Source: B13-G4 sp030606805 (GTDB lineage Bacteria > Desulfobacterota > Desulfobacteria > Desulfobacterales > ETH-SRB1). From it: a stretch of 23,239 bases of DNA. Shown piece by piece: positions 7,662-14,563 of the stretch (positions are counted from its first letter, which is position 1; every line of letters begins with the position of its first letter). The stretch is from the NCBI GenBank assembly GCA_030606805.1, contig JAUWFS010000029.1:1-23239 (forward strand), in the 5' to 3' direction. Both the position numbers and the translations under genes were made by a program. Under the pieces are notes generated by a model. The model saw only the letters and a list, made by a program, of their open reading frames with translations. It did not search any database and had not been told where the DNA came from.

Positions 7662-8825
7662 TTATCGATAGAGACCCTGGGTCCATTTTCCATCCCATAG
7701 CAATTTGGTGAATTCTTGATAAGGCACGACATGAATACCCTCGTCGGTCTTCCTCATCCTTTTTTCAAGACAAACGATGATCAGCCACTTTACCTCAGGG
7801 AAATCTTTTTTGAAATTGACAAGTCCACGGATATCCCAGGAGGTGATTTTTGGCTTGCCCTTTGCTTCAATGGCGACGGTACCTGGCCCCAGGATAAAAT
7901 CGACTTCAATGCCGCTGGAAAGTCGCCAGTATGAAAGTTCATAGAACAATTCGCTGTATTTTGCGTGAACCGACAGTTCATGAAACAGCCAGTTTTCAAA
8001 AGCTTTGCCAAACAGTTCCGATCCGGGCTTGATGGCCCCACGCCTTGCCAGATGGTTGACCACGCCCAGATCCCGAAAATAGAATTTCGGCGCCTGAATC
8101 GTGCGGCGCTTGGGCCGTAATGTGAAGGCCGGCAGGAAGGCGCCCATCAAGGTATCTACCAGAATGCCATAATGGTCCCGGACAGTGGAAACTGCGATCC
8201 CAGTTTCTCGTGCAATGTTGGACATGTTCAGGATTTCCGTGTCCCCGATGGCTGCCACCCTGAGAAAGTCGGAAAATATTGGTAAGCGGCGCGTCAGGCC
8301 CTCTTCCAGAATTTCTTCCCGCAAGTAATCATCCACATAGGCACGGAACGCCAGAGCAGGGTTTTCAGCCCCATAATGATCTGGAAGCGGGCCGGTGTTG
8401 ACGAAATGCTCAATGGAAAAATCAGCGCCAAGTTCTTGTGCCACCAGGCCGAAGAGTTCATAGCGAATCGCACGGCCGCCCAATAAATTTGCATGCCCCT
8501 GTCTAACTTTTCTCGCACTGGAGCCGCACAATGCAAAAACGCGTTGCCACTCCTGAATCATGTAATGGATTTCATCCAGAAGTACAGGGACTTTCTGAAT
8601 TTCGTCAACAACAATCAATTGTTCATGCGAAAGCGCTGCCACCTCTTCTCGCAAGAGCGACGGCTCCTTTGCGTATCGCATGAGTTCATCGGTTTTGAGG
8701 AGATCAATTCGCAGGGCATCCGGGTAGCATGCCTTTAACAACGTTGTTTTACCGGTCTGGCGCGTCCCCCAGAGGAAAAAACTTTGCTTTGGTTTTTCAG
8801 GCAATCGAAGATTTCTTTTGTACAT
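7662..8825 (-). CDS. AAA+ ATPase with DUF4143 C-terminal domain
   Basis: A 387-residue protein of the AAA_14/DUF4143 type. The N-terminal ATPase has a Walker A motif GTRQTGKTTLL (about residues 20-30), Walker B LIVVDEIQKVP, and the sensor-like segment LCGSSARKVR. The C-terminal DUF4143 part includes FENWLFHELS and a PDDEXK-like core, GIEVDFILG...VAIEAKGK. These ATPases are widespread, often horizontally spread, and their biological role is unclear. The ATG at 8825 is chosen because GGAAGG lies 7 bases upstream; an earlier in-frame start at 8840 would include that site. It is monocistronic and visibly GC-richer than its neighbours, which suggests transfer. Confidence 0.85.
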   Translation of the reverse strand: MYKRNLRLPEKPKQSFFLWGTRQTGKTTLLKACYPDALRIDLLKTDELMRYAKEPSLLREEVAALSHEQLIVVDEIQKVPVLLDEIHYMIQEWQRVFALCGSSARKVRQGHANLLGGRAIRYELFGLVAQELGADFSIEHFVNTGPLPDHYGAENPALAFRAYVDDYLREEILEEGLTRRLPIFSDFLRVAAIGDTEILNMSNIARETGIAVSTVRDHYGILVDTLMGAFLPAFTLRPKRRTIQAPKFYFRDLGVVNHLARRGAIKPGSELFGKAFENWLFHELSVHAKYSELFYELSYWRLSSGIEVDFILGPGTVAIEAKGKPKITSWDIRGLVNFKKDFPEVKWLIIVCLEKRMRKTDEGIHVVPYQEFTKLLWDGKWTQGLYR

Positions 8826-8875
8826 TTTGTGACCTTCCAATAAAAAACATGTATATTAATGGTTGATATGCAAAA

Positions 8876-8899
8876 TGACACGATTATTTAATGGTGTCA
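8876..8899. promoter_or_regulatory. Inverted repeat upstream of the DUF4143 gene
   Basis: TGACAC (8876-8881) and GTGTCA (8894-8899) form an inverted repeat with a 12-base spacer, 50 bases upstream of the DUF4143 start. On the minus strand the far arm makes a TTGACA box. A matching -10 is not obvious, so this is only a possible operator or promoter element. Confidence 0.3.
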
Positions 8900-9000
8900 A
8901 GAAAAAATGGGTAATGCGCATGAGAGGAAAACAAAAGGGTCACATTCCGGTTAAATAAAAGCAAGAACTCATTTAACCCCAGTACCATCTGCCGGAGCTA

Positions 9001-9016
9001 CCCCAGTAAGCTGGGG
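9001..9016. other. Short GC hairpin CCCCAG-TAAG-CTGGGG
   Basis: A perfect 6-bp stem with a 4-base loop lies in the 340-base gap between the DUF4143 gene and the CDF transporter. There is no U-tract beside it, so it is not a standard terminator. Apart from this hairpin, the inverted repeat at 8876 and the terminator at 9084, I see nothing else in this gap. Confidence 0.4.
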
Positions 9017-9083
9017 GTCAGGGCTACGTTTGATCCTTAGTCCGCAGATTTCGCAGATAAAAATAGATTATAATTATAGGCTA

Positions 9084-9142
9084 AAAAAGGCATTAAGGAA
9101 TTGGAATATTTAGTAATTTCCAATTCTTCAATACCTTTTTTA
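9084..9142 (-). terminator. Rho-independent terminator of the CDF operon
   Basis: A long imperfect stem is centred on GGAATTGGAA (9098-9107) against TTCCAATTC (9119-9127), with the outer GGCATT and AATACC pairing and flanked by A6 on one side and T6 on the other. It lies 24 bases after the CDF transporter stop. The flanking A and T runs mean it could work in both directions. Confidence 0.75.
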
Positions 9143-9165
9143 TTTGTGTTTAATTCAGAACTGTT

Positions 9166-10101
9166 TCAGCCGGAAATTTCACACAGTGTGCTTCCATTTC
9201 CGCATTGAGAAGTTTCAAACTGCAGTACTGGATGGTCAATACCAAAACGATTAAGTAATGTTTCCCGAATTGTCTTGGCCAGAGTTTCAGTATTGCTGAC
9301 CGGCTGATCCAAAACTACTATATGGCAGGAAAATGCTATGCTTGAAGAACTCAGGTTCCATGCATGAAGATAATGAACTCCACAAACACCTGGAATCTGT
9401 TCAAGAGTTTCTTTTACTTCCTCTATGTCTATTCCTGCAGGTGTTGCATTCATCAAGATGCCGCCGGCTTCCTTCAAAATCCCCCAGCAGTTTTTCAAAA
9501 TAAAATAAACAATCAGTAAAGAAAGAACCGGATCCAGCCAGTTCCAAGGTTTAAACATGAGTACCATTCCGCCGACTAACACTGCAACAGAGGTAAGAAG
9601 ATCTCCAACCATATGCAGAAAGGCCCCCTTTATATTGAGGCTGTGCTTGGCATCCTTATGAAGCAGCCAGGCGGAAAACCCATTTCCTATAACACCGACC
9701 CCTGCAATCCACACCACAACAAATCCTGTCACGGTTTCAGGATTGAAAAGCCGCTGACTCGCTTCGTAAACGATGTATACCGAAGCCCCAACAAGAATTG
9801 CCACATTTAAAAGTGCAGCCATTATCTCGGCGCGCCAGTATCCAAATGTATGTCTAACAGAAGCGCCCCTTTGGCCAACCCTATAGCCCACATAAGAAAT
9901 CAACACCGCAATAAAATCACTGAAATTATGGGTAGCATCGGAAATCAGAGCCATGCTGTTGGCATAAAGACCGCCGATTACCTGAATTACAGGGATTATG
10001 AAGTTGAGCATAAGCGTTATCAAAAGACGGAATCCAGTGCTGTCAATTGAATCTATATGCTGATGTTTACCTTCATGAACACTATCTTCATCGTTTTTCA
10101 T
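9166..10101 (-). CDS. Cation diffusion facilitator (CDF) metal exporter
   Basis: A 311-residue inner-membrane proton-coupled metal exporter of the CzcD/ZitB type. About six hydrophobic segments are visible between residues 25 and 210. The metal site is formed by His58 and Asp62 (SDATHNFSDF) and His163 and Asp167 (LHMVGDLLTS), the pairing typical of zinc-preferring members. A cytoplasmic C-terminal domain of about 95 residues follows, as is usual. Histidines near the N-terminus (EGKHQHID) could bind metal. It starts 3 bases after the stop of the upstream membrane protein, so the two form an operon, with a terminator immediately downstream. Zinc preference is inferred from motif type and not shown. 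Confidence 0.92.
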   Translation of the reverse strand: MKNDEDSVHEGKHQHIDSIDSTGFRLLITLMLNFIIPVIQVIGGLYANSMALISDATHNFSDFIAVLISYVGYRVGQRGASVRHTFGYWRAEIMAALLNVAILVGASVYIVYEASQRLFNPETVTGFVVVWIAGVGVIGNGFSAWLLHKDAKHSLNIKGAFLHMVGDLLTSVAVLVGGMVLMFKPWNWLDPVLSLLIVYFILKNCWGILKEAGGILMNATPAGIDIEEVKETLEQIPGVCGVHYLHAWNLSSSSIAFSCHIVVLDQPVSNTETLAKTIRETLLNRFGIDHPVLQFETSQCGNGSTLCEISG

Positions 10102-10104
10102 TCG

Positions 10105-10560
10105 CTAAAACCCACTAAACATACCAACGTCAACCGTGAATACGTTTTTAAGCATCCGAAACACTTGTTTTTTGTTTTTGGGCCGTTTCACCATGATTCT
10201 GACGTCATCCATCACAAACGTAAGATAGAATCTAAAATTGATTTTCTCGATATCCTGAAAATCTCTTTCAAACGTACCTCTTTCATCAGAAAAAGAAAAG
10301 CGGACCTTGCGCGCATTAAAATCAAGCGTCACCGAGTCGGCAAACCGTTTTCCAAATACAAAGTAAACGAAATAAACAGGCGAGACAAAAATTAGCGCTG
10401 TCACCACAGCCTCCTTCACACTCGTCTCCGAGGTAACTACCTGAAAGGCAATCACAACCAGCAGAAGGGTAATTGCAATGATATGGAAATAGCGAAAGTA
10501 AATGCGCTCTTCGCCCGGCATGAAAAAGGTGTACGTTTTTTTGTCAACAGAATCAGTCAT
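10105..10560 (-). CDS. Small membrane protein of unknown function
   Basis: A 151-residue protein with two adjacent hydrophobic segments (about residues 25-43 and 50-68), then an 80-residue soluble tail rich in Phe, Arg, Asp and Val that looks beta-stranded. This architecture resembles the two-helix proteins with a PH-like tail, but I cannot assign a family with confidence. The ATG at 10560 has a GGAT 8 bases upstream and a GGAG further away. It is followed 3 bases later by the CDF transporter, so it may modulate or accompany that transporter; this is inferred from position only. Confidence 0.75.
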   Translation of the reverse strand: MTDSVDKKTYTFFMPGEERIYFRYFHIIAITLLLVVIAFQVVTSETSVKEAVVTALIFVSPVYFVYFVFGKRFADSVTLDFNARKVRFSFSDERGTFERDFQDIEKINFRFYLTFVMDDVRIMVKRPKNKKQVFRMLKNVFTVDVGMFSGF

Positions 10561-10619
10561 ATTCAGCTATCCAGCTCCTATTAAAGATTTGTAAAATATC
10601 AAGTCCTTGTTTGGTAATA

Positions 10620-10819
10620 GTTCACCACGGATTTTCACGGAAATACACTGAATTATCGTAACTGTTCAGGTTGTTAGGTTCACGGTTGGTTGCCTCGTTC
10701 AATTTTTATCGCTCTCTAACCTTGAATCGTGAACTCTGGAAGTGTAAACTTGAGTGGTTACACTTACTAATTGTTTGTTTTCAATTTTCAGTGAAACTCC
10801 GTGTCGTTCCGTGGTGAAC
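10620..10819. repeat. Imperfect 33-bp inverted repeat (200-bp element)
   Basis: 10620-10652 and the reverse complement of 10787-10819 match at 26 of 33 positions, sharing GTTCACCACGGA, CACGGA and CACTGAA. The interior contains a second looser inverted pair: GGTTCACGGTT near 10677, and CGTGAACTC near 10729. The element fills most of the 318-base gap between the CDF operon start and the atpG end. No gene is seen inside. Confidence 0.6.
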
Positions 10820-10878
10820 TTTTACCTTATTTGTAATTTATTGGCATTGTCTCATAAACGAGCCGCGCCGCCGATTTT

Positions 10879-11754
10879 TCATCTTAATGCCTCAAAGCCG
10901 GCCACAATGTCTAAAAGTTCTTCCGTAATAGAACTCTGACGCTGTTGCTGAAATTGAGAGTTGAGTTCTTCCAGGAGATCTTCAATATTCCTTTCAGCCG
11001 CCTGCATGGATGCGAGACGTCCGGCATTTTCGCTGGCCAGAGACTCGGCAAAGGCACGATAGAGGGATACAAAGAGATATTGTTGAATCAATGAAGAAAA
11101 CAGCCGGTTCCAATCCATAGTAAAAAAAGGGATGGCGCGCGATGGCCAGGGTTTCTGCTCCAGATCTTGAAACCATCCGGGATCAACCGGCAAAAGATGG
11201 ATGGTATGAGGAGAATAAGATGCGCCACGTTCTCTGTTATAAAATATAACGATCTGATCGATTTTCTGCTGCGAGCGCCACTCCTCCATTTTCAGCGTCA
11301 AATCCTCTACCGCAGATGTGATGGCGGCCGTTGAGCCGGGCGGAGAAAAGTATTCTTCAACCGGCTGTCCTGCCTCTTCAAGAGATGGAATGACTCGCAT
11401 GCCCACTGCCAGCACTATGCAATTTTTTTGCTTTACCTGGAGTTTGTTTATTTCACTGACCGCATGGCGCGCAATCACTTCATTAAACTGCCCAACCATA
11501 CCCTGATCCGAACCAAAAATAATAACTCCAAGACGTTCTTTTGGAACGGGCTCAGCTATTCTAATCCCCTCGGGTCTCTGTTTCAGAACAACCTGCAATC
11601 CCATTTCGACTGTTCGGTTGTATTCGACAAGAGATTCCGTAGCCCTCTCGTACTGCCGAATGCTTACAGCGGCAAGAACCTTCATCGTCTTCACAACAGA
11701 GAGCAGATCGCCGGCGCTCTTAATTTTGCGTTTCAACGGCTCAATCGTTTGCAT
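10879..11754 (-). CDS. atpG: N-ATPase (alternate F1Fo) gamma subunit
   Basis: A 291-residue gamma subunit, the rotor stalk of F1. The N-terminal helix (EPLKRKIKSAGDLLSVVKTM) and the C-terminal helix (SENAGRLASMQAAERNIEDLLEEL) are typical. The central part and the sequence IRQYERATESLVEYNRTVEMGLQVVL fit the divergent 'alternate' F1Fo family, in which alpha and gamma are the last two genes of the operon. The gene is complete. Its ATG lies within the 47-bp direct repeat shared with the atpA end, 9.5 kb away. There is no obvious ribosome-binding site: it probably depended on translation of atpA, with which it originally overlapped by 14 nt. The upstream neighbour is now a broken hsdR. Confidence 0.92.
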   Translation of the reverse strand: MQTIEPLKRKIKSAGDLLSVVKTMKVLAAVSIRQYERATESLVEYNRTVEMGLQVVLKQRPEGIRIAEPVPKERLGVIIFGSDQGMVGQFNEVIARHAVSEINKLQVKQKNCIVLAVGMRVIPSLEEAGQPVEEYFSPPGSTAAITSAVEDLTLKMEEWRSQQKIDQIVIFYNRERGASYSPHTIHLLPVDPGWFQDLEQKPWPSRAIPFFTMDWNRLFSSLIQQYLFVSLYRAFAESLASENAGRLASMQAAERNIEDLLEELNSQFQQQRQSSITEELLDIVAGFEALR

Positions 11755-11785
11755 TGTCTGACTTCATTTTTTCTACGGCCTTCCC
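11739..11785. repeat. 47-bp direct repeat, copy at the atpG side of the island
   Basis: Starting GCTCAATCGTTTGCATTGTC, this matches 21260-21306 at 45 of 47 bases (the first 35 identical). Read on the minus strand it encodes the last 14 codons of atpA (GKAVEKMKSDNAND, stop) overlapping the atpG start. It carries the real atpG start plus a relic of the atpA end. With the partner copy it brackets the defence island, like attL/attR or a long target duplication. Confidence 0.85.
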
Positions 11786-11795
11786 ATTTTCCCGG

Positions 11796-12850
11796 CTATT
11801 CTCCACACGTAATCTCTTCCGCTATCAATTCAGCTTGTTTCAAAACTGTTTCAGTTGCCAATTTCTGCATATCAGGTGGATAGCCATACTGCCGTAATGT
11901 CCTTTTTACAATGACCTTTAATTTTGCCTTTACGTTTTGCTTGATTGTCCAGTCAATGGAAGCATTGGCCTTCACCTTTTCAAATAATACAACTGCAAGC
12001 TCCCTCAATTTGTCTTTTTCCATTACCTCACGAGCGCTGTCGTTATTGGCAATGGCCGTATAAAAAGCATATTCAAAATCAGACATCCCCATTCCCTGAG
12101 GCTCTTTGTCCATCTTCTGAATTTCTTTGCTCAATTTAATTAATTCTTCAATGACTTCCGCTGCCGTTAAAATCTTGTTGTGATATTTCTTAATGGACTT
12201 TTCCAGATGAAAAACTACTTCCAGTTTTTCCAGCATCATTTGAACCGCTTTTTCCTGTGCTATTGCCGGGTCGCCTTTGCCGTCGCTGTCCGAGTAAAAC
12301 GACAATGCTTTTTTAAGGTCTGATGCAATCCCCATATAATCCACCACAAGCCCGCCTGGTTTATCCTTATAAACACGATTAACCCGCGCAATGGCCCTGC
12401 ATCAGATTGAGGCCTTTTCATGGGCTTGTCTATGTAAAGCGTGTGCATACAGGGTACATCAAAGCCAGTCAGCCACGTATCCCGGACAATCACCAGTTTG
12501 AGTTCATCTTCCGGGTCTTTCATCCTGTCGGCTAAAGCTCTGCGCTGATCTTTTGTGGTGTGATGTCTGGAAATTTCAGGACCAGCAGAGGATACAGATG
12601 TCATCACCACCTTAATGACACCTTTTTTCAGGTCATCATTGTGCCATTGCGGTTTGATCCTGCCGACGGCTGTTTGCAACCGCTCCATGAGCAGCACATC
12701 TTCAAACGATTGCCTTGTTGTGGCACGATGCATCGTGCCCGTACTGTCGCTGTCCGGGGCAATGTCAGGTGCGTAAATATAGTGGCAGCCCTGCTTTTCA
12801 AGGAGTTCGATGGCAAACTTTTCAATGGCGGATTCGGTGATTTTGTTCAT
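11796..12850 (-). pseudogene. hsdR: Type I restriction endonuclease subunit R, internally deleted and frameshifted
   Basis: The remains of the motor and nuclease subunit. The N-terminus (MNKITESAIEKFAIELLEKQ) is followed after about 65 residues by a sequence that belongs far downstream (KPQWHNDDLKKGVIKVVMTS), so the nuclease domain and the DEAD-box motifs are missing. Helicase motif LKLVIVRDTWLTGFDVPCMHTLYIDKPMK is present; then two single-base insertions near 12393-12420 (an extra A and an extra G) shift the frame. The expected continuation, AIARVNRVYKDKPGGLVVDYM, is read in another frame and runs to a natural end at 11796. About 350 codons remain of a subunit that is usually 750-1,000 residues. 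It overlaps the PIN gene by ATGA. It cannot be a functional restriction enzyme. Confidence 0.9.
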
Positions 12851-13395
12851 GTTTTCTTCAATAATCCCGGATTTGAAGTCAGAATTTCCAGATCAGAGTC
12901 TGCAAAATCCTTATCATTGGTCAGAAGGACAAAGCCATGTTCCTTACAGATTGCAGCAATCCCTTTATCAGAAAAATCCAAAGAATCAATGTGCAGAAAA
13001 TTCTCAATATCAGATTTTGTAAATGTTTTGCCTGCAATGCTAAATTTACTGACAATATTCTTTTTAACTATCTGGTAAACATCATTTAGAGCCTCCTGTC
13101 CATCCTGACTGTCCCGATATTTCTTGAATGGCAACTTCTTTCTTGGAGTATTATTCGCCTGAAGATATTTTTCATGCTCAATTCTGACCGCACGGTTGAC
13201 AACTTCTGAAATAACGATGAAGTCAACAGCCATTTTATTTTTCTGTTTAAGAAGGCGATTGAATATAGTGGAATATTGCTTTGTCCATCCTGAACCTGTA
13301 GGCCAGAAAATATAGAGAAGAATATTCGCATCAAAGAAAATTTGTCTTTTATTCAGAATATGAATTTTGGATGAGTTATAGAATTTTGCCATCAT
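12847..13395 (-). CDS. PIN-domain ribonuclease-like protein
   Basis: A 182-residue intact protein. PIN acidic residues are visible: Asp22 in IFFDANILLY, Glu64 in VISEVVNR, Asp143 in LDFSDKG, and Asp161/Asp163 in VLLTNDKDF. PIN proteins usually cut RNA and many are toxins. The start may be the ATG at 13395 or the next codon at 13392, which has the better-spaced GGGAG. It overlaps the end of the STAS-like gene (ATGATG) and its own stop overlaps the hsdR start (ATGA). No typical small antitoxin gene lies beside it; the neighbours are the STAS-like and HATPase-like remnants. A role as the effector of that trio is inferred. Confidence 0.85.
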   Translation of the reverse strand: MMAKFYNSSKIHILNKRQIFFDANILLYIFWPTGSGWTKQYSTIFNRLLKQKNKMAVDFIVISEVVNRAVRIEHEKYLQANNTPRKKLPFKKYRDSQDGQEALNDVYQIVKKNIVSKFSIAGKTFTKSDIENFLHIDSLDFSDKGIAAICKEHGFVLLTNDKDFADSDLEILTSNPGLLKKT

Positions 13396-13741
13396 CCCTC
13401 TCCCAAAATTTCATTAATGGAATTTTGCATTCTTTCAGGGTCTTTATAATAAAGCTTTGCGGTAGCGATTACCCTTTTCAGTAATGCTTTATCTTCCGGG
13501 AGCATATATTCCACTGATAAACTGCTCTTAATTTTTTCTTCCGTAAAATTACGATAAAGCTGTCCAATGGCAGTGTTGAGGAAGGCGGAGGTCAGCATCT
13601 CAACATTTTGAAAGGAAAGTTTTATTTTTTTTCTTCCTGAATCGCTTTCTCAATCAGATCATACACTTTCTGACCGTCATCGGCCTCAACACAAAAGGCG
13701 CTACCCACCATATTGAAAACACTGATAATAATTTCTTGCAT
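13392..13741 (-). pseudogene. STAS-like DUF4325 protein, frameshifted in an A8 tract
   Basis: The start ATG at 13741 has AGGAG 8 bases upstream. The first 39 codons (MQEIIISVFNMVGSAFCVEADDGQKVYDLIEKA...) and the later frame (KLSFQNVEMLTSAFLNTAIGQLYRNF) belong to the same STAS-like DUF4325 fold, but they are offset by one base. Eight A residues on the coding strand at 13625-13632 would need to be nine to join them. The restored protein would be about 116 residues, full length for the family. It could be a real pseudogene, a slippage-prone switch, or a sequencing error. DUF4325 proteins often sit beside a histidine-kinase-like ATPase, which is what the upstream remnant appears to be. Confidence 0.75.
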
Positions 13742-13756
13742 CGTAAAACTCCTATT

Positions 13757-14103
13757 TTAAAAAAGCTCATCTGACTCGGCTTCACTCATTAATGAGTATG
13801 ATGTCGTATCGTCAGTTTTAAACTGCATATTAATAATTGTTCCGGGAAAAGAACCCGAAAATTATTTTTTTGAATAATGGTCTGTATCTGGGGCGGTATA
13901 TTGTTAAAATGAATCGTATTCAACTCCCCAAGCAGCTTGTCAAGGATACCCCCTATGTCAGAACTTAAATTTGCCGCAAACCATTGCTGAAAAGAAATTT
14001 CAATGGTCTCAAACCAACTATCCTTGTTTTCATTGTAGAGGTTGATAAGCTGCTGATAACTTTCAAATGAGGTGTCAATATTAACGAGATTGAATTCACT
14101 CAT
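13757..14103 (-). pseudogene. HATPase-like partner of the STAS-like protein, core deleted
   Basis: About 83 residues of N-terminal sequence (MSEFNLVNIDTSFESYQQLI... ending IPPQIQTIIQKNNF) run directly, in a different frame, into a C-terminal piece reading FPGTIINMQFKTDDTTSYSL and ending SDELF at 13757. The GT-x-INMQF segment resembles the last strand of a GHKL ATPase domain. The nucleotide-binding core between the two is missing. That it was an ATPase is inferred from this tail and from its position just before the DUF4325 gene. The start overlaps the preceding chimera by ATGA. Translation in the open frame would give a 104-residue product with a nonsense tail (RVLFPEQLLI...). Confidence 0.6.
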
Positions 14104-14411
14104 ACCGCCCCCCTCACTTCACCGTTTATTAGTTTTGGCTTTAAAGTATTTTGGGGTTTTACTATCCTTGATCCTTCCTTTTGAACTGTTTCCAAAATAG
14201 AAAGAATTGCTTCCTTTTGCAATTCCCCGCTTTCAAATATATTTGACAGATGCTTGCTGATGGCGGGTATTTTGACCCCGAAGAGCTCGGCCATGGCTTT
14301 TTGCGTAAGCCAGACAGTTTCGTCTTTCAGAAAGACTTCAACATTCACCTTTCCATCGTTTCCGGTGTAAAAAAGGAAATTTGACTGTTTATCGGGGAGA
14401 CTTTTTTTCAT
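14100..14411 (-). pseudogene. RhuM-family N-terminus fused to an HsdS tail
   Basis: Residues 1-76 (MKKSLPDKQSNFLFYTGNDG..., VWLTQKAMAELFGVKIPAISKHLSNIF) match the opening of RhuM/virulence-type proteins, which are common passengers in type I restriction loci. After about residue 80 the sequence becomes LKPKLINGEVR, the typical last helix and tail of an HsdS specificity subunit. An internal deletion has therefore joined the head of rhuM to the end of a second hsdS. AAGGAAAA lies 5 bases before the ATG. It overlaps both neighbours by ATGA. Confidence 0.7.
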
Positions 14412-14563
14412 TGTATTTTCCTTGTTGGTGTGTCGCTACCTGCCTGTACCTTGGACGCAGAGAGGTCCGGGGCAACGGAAGGAGCGTAGATGTACTGGTA
14501 GCCCTGCTTTTCAAGGAGTTCGATGGCAAATTTTTTGATTTCAGATTCGGTTATTTTAGTCAT
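14408..14563 (-). pseudogene. Second hsdR N-terminal fragment
   Basis: Fifty-one codons starting MTKITESEIKKFAIELLEKQ, homologous to the start of the other hsdR at 12850. A 31-bp block (14500-14530 and 12787-12817) is identical between the two. An insert of about nine codons (LSASKVQAG) sits between APD and SDTP. The fragment then ends at the rhuM start by an ATGA overlap. It overlaps the end of gajB by 8 bases, so the original order was gajB-hsdR. Confidence 0.8.
14449..14473. repeat. Short palindromic element inserted in the hsdR head
   Basis: On the plus strand it reads CTGCCTGTACC, then TTGG, then ACGCAGAGAGG. It encodes LSASKVQAG in the minus-strand hsdR fragment, at the spot where the homologous copy reads straight from APD to SD. 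The ends resemble those of the element at 19285-19316 in the other orientation. Confidence 0.4.

Noticed and set aside
7434..7671. Overlapping 68- and 73-codon open frames on opposite strands
   Set aside because: Low-complexity Arg/Gly or Pro/Ser products from a purine-rich stretch; no family resemblance or start signals.
10057..10395. 112-codon plus-strand open frame
   Set aside because: Antisense to the membrane protein/CDF operon; highly basic shadow without supporting features.
12260..12850. A 196-residue open frame taken as a complete protein
   Set aside because: Its last ~60 residues are out-of-frame hsdR; the real continuation lies in another frame, so it is part of the hsdR pseudogene.
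12560..13078. 172-codon plus-strand open frame
   Set aside because: It is antisense to hsdR and the PIN gene, both of which show clear family motifs on the minus strand.
12847..13741. PIN plus STAS-like as an ordinary type II toxin-antitoxin (VapBC)
   Set aside because: The partner is not a small DNA-binding antitoxin; its sequence is STAS-like DUF4325, and the order and lengths do not fit VapBC.
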